Notes: generated from the sequence alone by a model not told the origin. A stretch of DNA of 64,000 nucleotides from Clostridia bacterium (GCA_017537345.1 JAFYKY010000012.1:62001-126000), one strand, 5' to 3'. Positions 18,258 through 26,983 are shown, counted from the first letter of the stretch. Numbers and translations are program-made.

Positions 18258-19381
18258 CAGCTTTTAACTCTGCAGGGGAGTACCAGATATATATAAGAAG
18301 AATCTCTGTGTCCCACGGGGGTGAGCATCATAGAGGTTAAAGGTCCCGTAAGAGAAGCGAGTATAGTTTCGTCCTTGCAGGCACGCAAAGCATCCAGCAG
18401 ATAACGGTTGTTAAAGCTTATCTCAATATCGTCCCCTTCTTTTTTGATTCTTACCTGATCGTTTACCTTACCGTACTGGGTAGAGCAGAAAACGTGAAGC
18501 AGGTTATCTTCAAACCGGAAGCGAAGAGGAGTTTTAAGTCTTTCATCAACGAGCAGGGAAGCTCTTTCCACGCTTTCTATAAATTCGCTTCTTTCCACCT
18601 CAACAAAAATCTTGCTTTGCTGGGGCAGAGCGCGGGTGTAATCAAGATATTCACCCTCAAGCAAACGGGAGAAGAATATAACGTCCCCTATACGGAAAAC
18701 GATATGCTTGCGGGTAAATTCCACCTTCATCATTTCATCGTTATCCGTTATCAGCTTGCACAGGTCGGAAAGGGATTTTCCGGGCACTACAAAGCGGAAC
18801 GTATCTTTATTATCAAATACAGCGTTCTTTTCTTCACGCAAAGCTAACCGTGCGCCGTCCAGAGCCACAATGGTAAGCTTATTTTCTTCTATCTGGAACA
18901 GTTCGCCGGTAAGTATGGGGCGTGCGTCTATCTGCGCCACGGCGAAAATGGTGGAATTTATCATTTCCTTCAAAAGCCCTTGGGTAATGGTGAAGGATCT
19001 GTCACCCAAAAGCTCGGGCAGGTTGGGGAAAGCCTCTGCCGCAAGACCGTGAATGGTAAATTCGGAAGCACCGCCTTTAATGGTAACGGCGTTTTTCTCG
19101 TCTGCGTTTATCTCTATTTCGCATTCCGGCATATTTTTAATGATCGCATATATTTTCTGAGCGTTAAGTATTACGGACCCTACTTCCTTCGGGTAAACGG
19201 GAGAGGATGTTTTTACGCCTTTTTCAAGGTCATAACCGCAAACGGTAAGCACACCGTCCCTTTCAAGGTTAAAAAGCAGACCTTCAAGGGCGGGAAGCGT
19301 GCTTTTATTTGAAGTCGCCGTCATAGCAGGCTGTATGAGAGAAAGAAGGGTCTTTCTGTCGGTTATAAACTTAATAGCCAT
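18257..19381 (-). CDS. dnaN: DNA polymerase III beta sliding clamp
   Basis: The 374-residue ring-forming processivity clamp has three repeated clamp domains; the C-terminal MMLTPVGHRDSSYIYLVLPCR is typical. Start at MAIKFITDRK with AGGAG upstream. Position after dnaA and before recF is the classical origin order. Confidence 0.96.
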   Translation of the reverse strand: MAIKFITDRKTLLSLIQPAMTATSNKSTLPALEGLLFNLERDGVLTVCGYDLEKGVKTSSPVYPKEVGSVILNAQKIYAIIKNMPECEIEINADEKNAVTIKGGASEFTIHGLAAEAFPNLPELLGDRSFTITQGLLKEMINSTIFAVAQIDARPILTGELFQIEENKLTIVALDGARLALREEKNAVFDNKDTFRFVVPGKSLSDLCKLITDNDEMMKVEFTRKHIVFRIGDVIFFSRLLEGEYLDYTRALPQQSKIFVEVERSEFIESVERASLLVDERLKTPLRFRFEDNLLHVFCSTQYGKVNDQVRIKKEGDDIEISFNNRYLLDALRACKDETILASLTGPLTSMMLTPVGHRDSSYIYLVLPCRVKS

Positions 19382-19683
19382 TTTTTTTAAAATCTCCTTT
19401 CGGAAGTAGAGAGTGTAGCATTAATCAAGTGTTAAAGGGTTTTGTTGTAGGTATTATAATTATTGTCTGTGTTCAAAAGGTGGAAAACTTTTAAAACTTG
19501 TTTTTTTCCTTGTCTTTTTAACCTTCTGTGCTGTTAAGATAAGTGTTGAAACAATGTTGAAAACCTGTGTAAAACAATGTCGGTTTTTTTTGAATATGTG
19601 TGAAAAAGAGAAATATGATGTGAATTAACGTCAACAGATATTCTTCGGGGTCCCCGCAAAACGAAGTTTTGTGGGGTGATACA
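19382..19683. other. Candidate oriC in the dnaA-dnaN gap
   Basis: This 300-base AT-rich stretch without a gene lies between dnaA and dnaN, where many Firmicutes have an origin or its unwinding element. Several degenerate DnaA-box-like 9-mers are visible on the plus strand: GGTGGAAAA (19479), TGTTGAAAA (19555), TGTGTAAAA (19566) and TGTGTGAAA (19597), each about two mismatches from TGTGGATAA. T-rich tracts lie at about 19500 and 19583. A C palindrome (19646-19678) ends 5 bases from the dnaA stop codon. A better DnaA box lies upstream of dnaA (21073). Confidence 0.5.
19646..19678 (-). repeat. C palindrome at the 3' end of dnaA
   Basis: CGGGGTCCCCGCAAAAC...GTTTTGTGGGGTG with a GAA loop. It is not nested in another repeat and may act as the dnaA 3' hairpin. 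Confidence 0.83.
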
Positions 19684-21018
19684 CTATTCTCCCAATTCCT
19701 TCAACATCAGGTTTACCTCACGTTCATACGCGGGCTCGTTTTTCATTTTGTTTTCCACGTTGGAAATGGAATTTATAATAGTGGTATGGTCTTTTCCGAA
19801 CATACTGCCTATCTTTTTAAGTGACATATCCGTAAGCGTGCGCAAAGCGTAAATACAAAGGTTTCTTGCATAAACTATATCCGCGTTTCTCTTGCCGGAT
19901 GTAAGCACTTCTTTTTTAACCGAGTATTTTTTGCAGATATAATCAAAGATATTTTGCACTTTGTTATCCTGCGTTTCGGCAGTTTTAAGATATTCGCTCA
20001 ACACCGAAACCGCCATATCCAGAGTTATCTGCCTGTCCTCGATAAAGGAATGAGCCTTTAATTTTTTGATAGCGCCTTCTATCTGGCGGATATTTGTTTT
20101 AATATTTTCCGCAAGGAAGGTAAGCACGTTATCGGGTATATCCACACCCATATCCACGCTCTTTTTCTTAAAAATAGCGGTGCGCAGCTCGGTATCCGGC
20201 GGTTTTATGTCCGCAATGAGTCCCATTTCACAGCGGCTTTTAAGCCTGTCCTCAAGGTTAATTTCCTTGGGAGGACGGTCGGATGTGATTATAACCTGCT
20301 TTTGCTGTTGAAAAAGTGTGTCTATGGTGTGGAAAAACTCTTCCTGGGTTTTGTCCTTTCCTTCGATAAACTGAATATCGTCGATAAGCAAAACGTCCAC
20401 ACTGCGGTACTTTTCTCTGAACGCCACGTTGGATTTCTGCACCAGTGAATCTACCATTTCCTGTGTGAATTCCTCACCCGTCTTATACAGTATGTCAGAA
20501 TGTGGATTTCTTTCACGCAGGTGGTTTACTATGGCAAAGAGCAGGTGTGTCTTTCCCAGACCGGGAGGGCCGTAAATAAAGAGAGGGTTGTACAGCTCTG
20601 CAGGATGCTCCGCAATGGCAAAGGATGCTTTTGCCGCCACCTGATTGGAAGAACCGATCACGAAATTATCAAAGGTAAAATTGGGGTTGTAACGAAGCTT
20701 GTAGGCTGTGTACTTGCTGTCGTCCTCCTTTTCCTCCTTTTTTTCCTTGGGCGCGCCCATCTTGCTGGTCACGGTAACGCGTACGTTGGTAAAGGTATAT
20801 TTGGAAAAGGCGTTTTCAAGATCGGTAAGATATCTTTTGTTAATGGTGCTTGCGGCAACCGTATCGGGCGTAAGCAGATCCACCTGTGTGGGATCCATAT
20901 ATGTTATTACGGTGTTTTTAAAAAGCCAGTTAAAAGAGGCGTCCGAGCACTTGGTTTTCATTTCCTCAAGCACGGAATTATATATCTGCTGTCTTGTTTC
21001 GGGGCTTGTATAATCCAT
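19684..21018 (-). CDS. dnaA: Chromosomal replication initiator DnaA
   Basis: This AAA+ initiator binds DnaA boxes and opens the origin. The 444 residues comprise domain I (1-85), a short charged linker, an AAA+ domain with Walker A GPPGLGKT at 150-157 and Walker B VLLIDDIQF, and a C-terminal helix-turn-helix with the signature GKDHTTIINSISN. GAGGTG precedes the ATG. A promoter containing a DnaA box lies 40-70 bases upstream, indicating autoregulation. Confidence 0.98.
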   Translation of the reverse strand: MDYTSPETRQQIYNSVLEEMKTKCSDASFNWLFKNTVITYMDPTQVDLLTPDTVAASTINKRYLTDLENAFSKYTFTNVRVTVTSKMGAPKEKKEEKEDDSKYTAYKLRYNPNFTFDNFVIGSSNQVAAKASFAIAEHPAELYNPLFIYGPPGLGKTHLLFAIVNHLRERNPHSDILYKTGEEFTQEMVDSLVQKSNVAFREKYRSVDVLLIDDIQFIEGKDKTQEEFFHTIDTLFQQQKQVIITSDRPPKEINLEDRLKSRCEMGLIADIKPPDTELRTAIFKKKSVDMGVDIPDNVLTFLAENIKTNIRQIEGAIKKLKAHSFIEDRQITLDMAVSVLSEYLKTAETQDNKVQNIFDYICKKYSVKKEVLTSGKRNADIVYARNLCIYALRTLTDMSLKKIGSMFGKDHTTIINSISNVENKMKNEPAYEREVNLMLKELGE

Positions 21019-21059
21019 TTTTTCACCTCTATAATATATATTATAGTTATATATATAGT

Positions 21060-21088
21060 ATTATAACACCTATGTGGAAAAAAAGCAA
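21060..21088 (-). promoter_or_regulatory. dnaA promoter with a DnaA box in its spacer
   Basis: On the minus strand TTGCTT (21088-21083), a 17-base spacer and TATAAT (21065-21060) are seen. The spacer includes TTTTCCACA (21081-21073), one mismatch from the consensus DnaA box TTATCCACA. Binding there would occlude RNA polymerase, consistent with known dnaA autorepression. Confidence 0.78.
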
Positions 21089-21101
21089 GTTATTTTAGTA
21101 A

Positions 21102-21209
21102 AAAACGAGAAACTAGAAACTAGGAACGAGGAACTTCGGAAGATTTTTGTTCTGTGAACAAAAATCAACCATTCGTTTATCGTTCATCGTTTATCGTTCA
21201 TAGTTTTTT
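21102..21209. repeat. H element 7, between the dnaA and rpmH promoters
   Basis: Left units AAACGAG, AAACTAG, GAACTAG, GAACGAG; core CTTCGGAAGATTTTTG TTCTGTGAA CAAAAATCAACCAT; right units reading CGTTTAT/CGTTCAT. It separates the two divergent promoters in the origin region. No gene lies in 21019-21327. Confidence 0.87.
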
Positions 21210-21220
21210 TAAAAAAACTC

Positions 21221-21250
21221 TTGACAAATTCGTACTTTTATGGTTATAAT
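21221..21250 (+). promoter_or_regulatory. rpmH operon promoter
   Basis: Perfect TTGACA (21221-21226) and TATAAT (21245-21250) with an 18-base spacer, about 70 bases upstream of rpmH. Confidence 0.88.
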
Positions 21251-21327
21251 ATCCTTTGCCTGTGTTCAGGCACAAATTTACGGCGCATTTTTTTAATTTT
21301 GAATATTTATCAGGAGGTGCATTCCGA

Positions 21328-21462
21328 ATGCTCAGAACATATCAGCCTAAAAAGATCCACAGACAGAAAGAACACGGCTTCAGAAAGAGAATGGCTACCG
21401 CTAACGGCAGAAAGGTTCTCAAGAGAAGACGCGCTAAGGGCAGAGCAAGACTCACTTATTAA
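21328..21462 (+). CDS. rpmH: 50S ribosomal protein L34
   Basis: The 44-residue basic protein [20 protein letters not shown]... has the full L34 signature. The start at 21328 has AGGAGGTG eight bases upstream; the open frame before it is noncoding. It is first in the conserved rpmH-rnpA-yidD-yidC-khpB cluster. Confidence 0.97.
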   Translation: MLRTYQPKKIHRQKEHGFRKRMATANGRKVLKRRRAKGRARLTY

Positions 21463-21469
21463 TTTTAAA

Positions 21470-21562
21470 AAAATTAATAAAAAAGTAAAAAGTAAAAGTG
21501 AAAAATGAATAGTTTCGGTAAAAAACCGACATTGTCGGTTTTTTTCCTTATTCATTTGCTTT
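21470..21562 (+). terminator. Attenuator-like hairpin after rpmH inside a heptamer-type repeat
   Basis: Arms AAAAACCGAC/GTCGGTTTTT (21521-21545) with a T-run form a terminator between rpmH and rnpA. It is flanked by AAAGTAA/AAGTGAA units at 7-base spacing (21476-21510) and their approximate reverse complement. It could be a variant H element that lowers read-through, consistent with high rpmH and low rnpA expression. Confidence 0.7.
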
Positions 21563-21595
21563 TTGCCCTTAAATTTTTTTAAAGAGGTGTTATTT

Positions 21596-21970
21596 TTGCA
21601 AGAAAGTAAAAAGATAATTTCACTTAAGCAAAATCACCTTTTCGGTCTGGCGTACACAAAGGGAAAATGTTTTTCCTGCCGGACCGCGGCGGTATATATT
21701 TTAAAAAACCGCCGTGCTTCTGCCAAGACAATGCTTGGCATAACCGTTTCAAAAAAACGGGGAAAAGCGGTAGAAAGAAACCGTGCAAAGCGGATAATAA
21801 GAGAGGCGTTCCGCCGTCTTTATCCGCAAGTAAAGGATGGATATATTATAGTGGTCGTTGCCCGGCAAAGCTGTATGGATTCCACAAGCGCCGTTGTGTA
21901 TTCCCAGCTTAAAGAAATATTGGTTGGGGCATCGCTCCTTTGCGAAGATACGGTAACAGACAATGCTTAA
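21596..21970 (+). CDS. rnpA: Ribonuclease P protein component
   Basis: This is the protein cofactor of the tRNA 5'-processing ribozyme. The 124 residues contain the RNR motif ([14 protein letters not shown]) and the KNR...[12 protein letters not shown] block. A TTG start at 21596 is chosen because AAAGAGGTG sits 8 bases upstream; an ATG-like earlier frame opening at 21563 precedes that ribosome site. It overlaps yidD by 8 bases. Confidence 0.94.
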   Translation: MQESKKIISLKQNHLFGLAYTKGKCFSCRTAAVYILKNRRASAKTMLGITVSKKRGKAVERNRAKRIIREAFRRLYPQVKDGYIIVVVARQSCMDSTSAVVYSQLKEILVGASLLCEDTVTDNA

Positions 21971-22190
21971 AAAAATATTTACCGCGCCCATACGCTTTTA
22001 CCAAAAACACGTGTCACCCTCTTTGGGGGCAAACTGCCGTTTTTATCCCACCTGCTCTCAATACGCCATAGAGGCTATCGAGGAATGGGGCGTTATTATC
22101 GGCATTTTTTTAGGTCTGTGGCGGCTTTTGCGCTGCCAGCCTCTCTGCAAGGGCGGATACGATCCGGTTCCAAAAAGGAAGAAAAGGTAA
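21963..22190 (+). CDS. yidD: Membrane protein insertion efficiency factor YidD
   Basis: The 75-residue protein has the diagnostic [17 protein letters not shown] and [14 protein letters not shown] motifs. It assists YidC-dependent insertion. It starts inside the rnpA end (8-base overlap) and precedes yidC. Confidence 0.96.
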   Translation: MLKKIFTAPIRFYQKHVSPSLGANCRFYPTCSQYAIEAIEEWGVIIGIFLGLWRLLRCQPLCKGGYDPVPKRKKR

Positions 22191-22204
22191 AACGCGTATA
22201 AAAC

Positions 22205-22236
22205 CTACGGCGGTTCGATAACCGTAGTCGTCCCGC
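22205..22236 (+). repeat. E-type hairpin between yidD and yidC
   Basis: CTACGGCGGTTCGATAACCGTAG followed by GTCGTCCCGC. It resembles the first half of the E module found in LSEs (CGGCTATTCGAAAACCGTAGGG) with a shortened second hairpin. Confidence 0.6.
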
Positions 22237-22268
22237 AAAAATTAAAAAAAAGAAAAGAGAAAACAAAA

Positions 22269-23675
22269 TTGAACATTATGGATATTTTATACATACCTTT
22301 CGGGTATGTAATGAAAGGTTGCTTGTGGGTTGGCCAGAACTATTACTGGGTAGCCATAATCCTTTTTTCTCTCATCATGGAGCTTGTGCTTTTGCCTCTT
22401 TCCATAAAGCAGCAAAAATCCTCCGTAAAGCAGGCAACTCTCCGTCCCAAGGAAATCGCCATAAAGCGTAAGTACAAAAACAGAACGGACAGAGAATCCC
22501 AGCAGCAAATGAATATGGAGATACAGGAAATGTATCAGCAGAACGGCTACAATATGTTCGGCGGCTGTCTGCCTCTCCTTATTCAGCTTCCCATTATTAT
22601 GATCCTTTACGGCGTTGTGCGTCAGCCTTTGCAGTACACCCTTTTCGTTGACGACAGCCAGCTTAACGTGCTTTACAAAAACTCCATAGAGCTTTGCGAA
22701 ACCGTAAAGGTAAACGCGCAGGAAGAGCTTGATGCCCTTCTGACAGTAGAAGAACCCGGCGAAGAACAAAAAGAAAAAATAGAATTCTTAAAGGATTTCA
22801 CAACTGGTCTTACCGTTTATCAGCAGAATATGTGCGATAAATATTATTACGACGAAGAATCCGAAACCTACACCTTCTATTTTGAAGGGGACGAGGATAT
22901 TCATTCCGATGCCAAAAAGAGCATGAAGAGCGAATATTACGTCGTTGCAATGACCAAGCATTTCGATATGTACGTGCGTGAGCCTCTGGAAGAATACGGT
23001 CTGTGCGAAGAATTCCTTTCCGAATCCACAGAAAATATTCTTAAAACCGCCTTCGATTACGAGGAAACAGCGGCATATTACGAAATTATTGAAAAACTGC
23101 CCAATTATTCTATGTTCGGCAAGTCCCTTCTGGATACCCCCAGCATAAAGAATATCACCTGGCTCGTGGTTATACCCTTCCTGGTGTTCCTTACCTCCTT
23201 TATGACAGCGTGGCTTTCCAGAAAGCTCCAGCCCCAGAATCTGGATGTGGACGGCAACCCCGTAAAGATGCCCGGCGGCAAGATGATGGAATGGGGTATG
23301 CCCCTTCTTTCCCTCTGGTTTGCATTTAATTTCCAGGCGGCTTTAGGCATTTACTGGGTATGGCGAAGCGTATTCTCTATGGGCAAACAGCTTATTTTCG
23401 CCAAGGTTTATCCTATCCCCACCTATACCGAGGAAGAGATAAAGGCGGCTATTAAAGAAGTAACCAAGACAAAGAAGAAAAAGAAGATCGTTATAGAGGT
23501 TGACGAAGACGACCATTCCTACGACGGATTAAAGGTTTCCGATGCCGCAGAGGGAGAGGAGATCAAGCCCTCCGGCACAAGAAAAATAAAAATGTTGACT
23601 GTTGACGATAGCGAGCTTCCCGAAAAGCGTTCTACCGGTCTTGATGAAAAGACCGAAAAGACAGACAAGGAGTAA
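22269..23675 (+). CDS. yidC: Membrane insertase YidC with a ~170-residue external loop
   Basis: This is an Oxa1-family insertase for membrane proteins. The 468 residues show TM segments at about 27-46, 97-120, 296-316 and 340-375, with the cytoplasmic helical loop (47-95) between the first two. Between the second and third is a ~170-residue loop (about 125-295), rich in Glu/Asp/Tyr, much longer than in Bacillus SpoIIIJ. The first TM reads SLIMELVLLPLSIKQQKS: the position of the groove Arg/Lys of the family appears to be Glu39. A TTG at 22269 is spaced 8 bases from AAAAGAGA; ATG 22278 is the alternative. The C-terminal tail is highly charged. Confidence 0.92.
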   Translation: MNIMDILYIPFGYVMKGCLWVGQNYYWVAIILFSLIMELVLLPLSIKQQKSSVKQATLRPKEIAIKRKYKNRTDRESQQQMNMEIQEMYQQNGYNMFGGCLPLLIQLPIIMILYGVVRQPLQYTLFVDDSQLNVLYKNSIELCETVKVNAQEELDALLTVEEPGEEQKEKIEFLKDFTTGLTVYQQNMCDKYYYDEESETYTFYFEGDEDIHSDAKKSMKSEYYVVAMTKHFDMYVREPLEEYGLCEEFLSESTENILKTAFDYEETAAYYEIIEKLPNYSMFGKSLLDTPSIKNITWLVVIPFLVFLTSFMTAWLSRKLQPQNLDVDGNPVKMPGGKMMEWGMPLLSLWFAFNFQAALGIYWVWRSVFSMGKQLIFAKVYPIPTYTEEEIKAAIKEVTKTKKKKKIVIEVDEDDHSYDGLKVSDAAEGEEIKPSGTRKIKMLTVDDSELPEKRSTGLDEKTEKTDKE

Positions 23676-23678
23676 CCA

Positions 23679-24320
23679 ATGGTCAAAGAAACAGTTATTT
23701 CTGCCAAGACTATCGAAGCCGCTGTTGAGCAGGGCGCTGCGGAGCTTGGCACAGATCTTGCCTCCGTTGAGTTTGAAGTGCTGGAGCAGCCCAGCAAAGG
23801 ATTTTTGGGTATCGGCGCTTCCAACGCAAAGGTAAGAGTATATATTCAGGTAACCCCCGCAAGCAAAGCGGTGGCATTTTTGGAAACCGTGCTGGTGGAT
23901 ATGGGTCTTACCGCACAGGTAAGCGTTAAGGAAGAAAAAGAAGACGAAGCAACTCTGGTTGTGTCCGGAAAGGGCTTGGGCTCTCTTATCGGACGCCACG
24001 GCGATGTTTTGGATTCCCTGCAGTATCTCGCATCCCTTGCCGCAAACCGCGTTTACGACGGATTTTACCGCATAACACTGGACGTTGAGGGCTACCGCGA
24101 AAAGCGTGAAGAAACTCTCCGCCGTCTTGCGCAGAAGCAGGCAGAAAAGGTTTTAAAGTTCAAAAGAAGCTTTGCCCTTGAGCCTATGAACCCCTACGAA
24201 AGAAGAGTTATCCATACCGAGATCCAGAAGATCCCCGGCGTGGCTACATACTCCATCGGTCAGGATGCGGAGCGTCGCATAGTAATATGCCTGGAAGGCA
24301 AAGAAAAAAACCGCAAGTAG
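23679..24320 (+). CDS. khpB: RNA-binding protein KhpB (Jag/EloR)
   Basis: The 213 residues contain a Jag_N domain with GFLGIGASNAKV, a KH domain with GSLIGRHGDVLDSLQYL, and a C-terminal R3H domain (MNPYERRVIHTEIQ). The KhpAB complex binds many RNAs and influences cell elongation. It starts 3 bases after yidC with AAGGAG inside the yidC end. The usual mnmE-mnmG genes do not follow; LSE copy 7 begins at its stop codon. Confidence 0.94.
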   Translation: MVKETVISAKTIEAAVEQGAAELGTDLASVEFEVLEQPSKGFLGIGASNAKVRVYIQVTPASKAVAFLETVLVDMGLTAQVSVKEEKEDEATLVVSGKGLGSLIGRHGDVLDSLQYLASLAANRVYDGFYRITLDVEGYREKREETLRRLAQKQAEKVLKFKRSFALEPMNPYERRVIHTEIQKIPGVATYSIGQDAERRIVICLEGKEKNRK

Positions 24321-24646
24321 TCGCTCGGTAAAACACTGTAGAACAAAAACGCAACGTGTTTAGAAGTTTACTACAGTAATTCCCCAAATGTAGGGACAGG
24401 CGTCCTCGACTGTCCTCTCTAATTACAAAAATAAGGTAAAAATTCGGTAGAAGTAAACCTCTACCGAATTTTCTTTTATTTTGCGTTTTTTAAACGTCTT
24501 TACTTCGCTAGCTGTAGATTACTACAGCACGCTCGTAAAGAACGTTTTCTACAGCGTTTTACCATCGCTCACTTCAGACTTTCAGTTCTATAGACAGAAG
24601 ATTTCGAAAACAATTATTACGGTTTTTTGCTCCGCAAAAAACTACC
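24321..24646 (+). repeat. LSE copy 7
   Basis: The head TCGCTCGGTAAAACACTGTA begins at the first base after the khpB stop codon. Then come an E hairpin (24391-24416, TAGGGACAGGCG/CGACTGTCC), a strong hairpin AATTCGGTAGA/TCTACCGAATT (about 24447-24475, with T-rich flank, probable khpB terminator), the central hairpin (24492-24547, core GCTGTAGATTACTACAGC) and the tail hairpin with GCTCCGC, followed by heptamers to 24680. It is the near reverse complement of copy 5. No gene in 24321-24706. Confidence 0.88.
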
Positions 24647-24680
24647 ATCATTCCTCGTTTCTCGTTTCTCGTTTCTCGTT
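24647..24680. repeat. H element 8 (heptamers)
   Basis: CCTCGTT followed by TCTCGTT units at 7-base spacing attached to the tail of LSE copy 7. Confidence 0.75.
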
Positions 24681-24710
24681 AAAAAAATAAACCTGCTTTA
24701 CGCAGGTTAA
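24681..24710 (-). terminator. Terminator of the xseA-xseB-ispA operon
   Basis: On the minus strand AACCTGC...GCAGGTT followed by TATTTTTTT. It overlaps the ispA stop codon. Confidence 0.88.
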
Positions 24711-25570
24711 TTTTTTCTGTATCTCGTTTTGCGGCACAGTTCCGCAAGTCTGTGCTTGCTTTCGCTTTCTCCAAATCCGTCCAGCATTTTTATGGCGGCT
24801 TTCAGCAGCTCGTCTGCCTTTTTCTCCGCTTTTTCTCTGCCCAGCAGGGTAACGAAGGTGGCTTTGTGGTCCCTTTCGTCCTTGCCTCTTGTTTTGCCGG
24901 TGTCACTTTCGGGGTCGGAATCCAAAAGATCGTCTGTTATCTGGAACAGCAGACCGTAAATGCTTCCAAACGCTTCCGCTTGCGCAGTGTCCTTGCCTGC
25001 CGCCAAGGCGCCCAGCATGCAGGAAAGTGAAAGCAGGCATCCCGTTTTTAACGTCTGAAGCTGTATAAGGCTTTCTTCGGTGGTAGAAAATGTTGATGAT
25101 ATCAGGTCTATTTGCTGTCCCGCCATCATACCGCAGCTTTTTCTTGCAACAAGAGAAGCCGCCTCTGCGTTGGTTTTTCCGTCCATATAGGGGTTGGATG
25201 CCGCCGTCCCGCAGGCTTTTAAAAGCAGTGTGTCCCCCGCTAAAATCGCCGTCGCTTCCCCGAACTTTACGTGGTTGGTGGGCATTCCGCGGCGCAATAC
25301 GTCGTTATCCATAGCGGGCAGATCATCGTGAATGAGGGAGGATGTATGCACCATCTCCACCGCCGCGCAGTAGGGGACGGCGGGAGTGAAATCGGTTTTT
25401 CCCGAAAGCATGCAGTAAAATTCCCCGCAGAGATAAGGGCGGATCCGCTTTCCTCCTGCGTTTACGGAATAGTTCATAGCATCATACAGCTTTTTGTATG
25501 CGGCATTTTCGGGGCAGGAAAGCGCTTTTTTTAAATATTCGTTTGTCTTTTCCGCAACCGCTTCACGCAT
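24707..25570 (-). CDS. ispA: Farnesyl/geranyl diphosphate synthase (polyprenyl synthetase)
   Basis: This trans-prenyltransferase condenses isoprenoid units. The 287 residues contain GGKRIRP, the first Asp-rich motif DDLPAMD at 82-88 and the second motif around QITDDLLD. The neighbourhood xseA-xseB-ispA is typical of Firmicutes isoprenoid loci. It overlaps xseB by 8 bases. Confidence 0.95.
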   Translation of the reverse strand: MREAVAEKTNEYLKKALSCPENAAYKKLYDAMNYSVNAGGKRIRPYLCGEFYCMLSGKTDFTPAVPYCAAVEMVHTSSLIHDDLPAMDNDVLRRGMPTNHVKFGEATAILAGDTLLLKACGTAASNPYMDGKTNAEAASLVARKSCGMMAGQQIDLISSTFSTTEESLIQLQTLKTGCLLSLSCMLGALAAGKDTAQAEAFGSIYGLLFQITDDLLDSDPESDTGKTRGKDERDHKATFVTLLGREKAEKKADELLKAAIKMLDGFGESESKHRLAELCRKTRYRKN

Positions 25571-25784
25571 TAAAATCTTCCTCCGTAATTCCTACGGCAG
25601 TTTCGGTAAGTATGCGCACCTTTTGCTCTGCCGCATCCAGCTTTTGGGTGCAAAGCTTTACAAGAGCGTTACCTTCCTCAAAAAGCTCAATACTTTTATC
25701 AAGAGGCAGAGAACCGTTTTCAAGCCCCTTTACTATTTCTTCAAGACGCGCCAGCGCCTGCTCAAATGTATATTCCTTGTTCAT
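25563..25784 (-). CDS. xseB: Exodeoxyribonuclease VII small subunit
   Basis: The 73-residue protein has the family pattern FEQALARLEEIVKGLENGSL and PLDKSIELFEEGNALVKLC. It partners XseA in degrading single-stranded DNA. Start and stop overlap both neighbours (ATGA with xseA). Confidence 0.95.
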   Translation of the reverse strand: MNKEYTFEQALARLEEIVKGLENGSLPLDKSIELFEEGNALVKLCTQKLDAAEQKVRILTETAVGITEEDFNA

Positions 25785-26971
25785 TTTTTAATAGCCTCCA
25801 TTTCTCCGTCGGATAACCGCAAAGTGAAAACTTCACCCGAATTTATCTGGGAAATACTCTTTATAACCTTTCCGTCCTTATCAAAGGCGGCGCCGTATCC
25901 TCTTGCAAGTATGGCAAGGGGGTTTAATGATTCCAGCTTTGCCCCCAAGGTGTTCTTTTTTACACCTGCGCGGTGCAGGATACCGTCTGCCGTCCTGCAC
26001 ATACGGTTGTCCAAAGCGGAAAGGGCAAGACGTTTTTCGTCAATAGCGCTTCTGGGCACCGTCATTGCACGGGAGGAGGCAAGCTCCTTAACACGTACCC
26101 GTCTGTCCTTGATATTCATATTCAAAATGCTTTCCATCCGTTTGGAAACGTTCAAAAGCTGTCGTTTGGTGTCGTTCGCGTCGGGCACGGCGATCTCCGC
26201 CGCCGCCGAGGGTGTGGGGGCGCGCTTGTCCGCCACGAAATCCGCAATAGTGAAATCCGTTTCGTGTCCCACCGCAGAAATTACGGGAATACGGCAGGAG
26301 AATATTCTGCGGGCAAGAGCTTCGTTATTGAACGCCCAAAGGTCTTCAATGCTTCCGCCCCCTCTGCCGATAATTATTACGTCGCACTTTCCCTCTTTAT
26401 CAAAATAATCAAGCGCCTTTATCAGGTCCGCAGGTGCGTTTTCACCTTGCACCAGAGAGGGGTAAAGCCGTATCTCCGCCGCGGGAAAACGCCTTCCCGT
26501 AACGGTTATCATATCCCGTACCGCAGCACCTGTGGGTGCGGTAATTATGCCGATACGATGAGGAATTTTGGGTATGGGATTTTTATATCTTTCGTCAAAT
26601 AACCCTTCCTCCGCCAATTTTGCTTTTAACTGCTCAAAGGCAATATAAAGGCTTCCCACACCGTCGGGTGTCATTTCAGAAACGTATAGCTGGTATTTTC
26701 CCTGCGCGGGGTATGCGCTTATTCTTCCACGGCAAATAACCTTCATTCCGTTTTCCGGCTTGAAGGTTATCTGTGAAAGGTCATACTTAAACATTACCGC
26801 AGGAATTAAGCTTCCCTCGTCCTTAAGGGTAAAAAACACGTGCCCCGTGCGGTTGGGGGAATAATTGCTTATCTCGCCTTTAACGTATATGTCTCTGAGC
26901 GGAGGAATGTTTTCCAGAATGCCCTTGATGTAGTTGTTGAGTTGGGTGACTGTGATGGCTCTGTTTTCCAC
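25781..26971 (-). CDS. xseA: Exodeoxyribonuclease VII large subunit
   Basis: The 396 residues include the N-terminal OB fold (TVTQLNNYIKGILE, VKGEISNY), the catalytic region IIGRGGGSIEDLWAFN and AVGHETDFTIADFVAD...APTPSAAAE. A GTG start at 26971 has GGAGA nearby. H element 9 fills the gap to nusB. Confidence 0.96.
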   Translation of the reverse strand: MENRAITVTQLNNYIKGILENIPPLRDIYVKGEISNYSPNRTGHVFFTLKDEGSLIPAVMFKYDLSQITFKPENGMKVICRGRISAYPAQGKYQLYVSEMTPDGVGSLYIAFEQLKAKLAEEGLFDERYKNPIPKIPHRIGIITAPTGAAVRDMITVTGRRFPAAEIRLYPSLVQGENAPADLIKALDYFDKEGKCDVIIIGRGGGSIEDLWAFNNEALARRIFSCRIPVISAVGHETDFTIADFVADKRAPTPSAAAEIAVPDANDTKRQLLNVSKRMESILNMNIKDRRVRVKELASSRAMTVPRSAIDEKRLALSALDNRMCRTADGILHRAGVKKNTLGAKLESLNPLAILARGYGAAFDKDGKVIKSISQINSGEVFTLRLSDGEMEAIKK

Positions 26972-26983
26972 AATATCTCCAAG

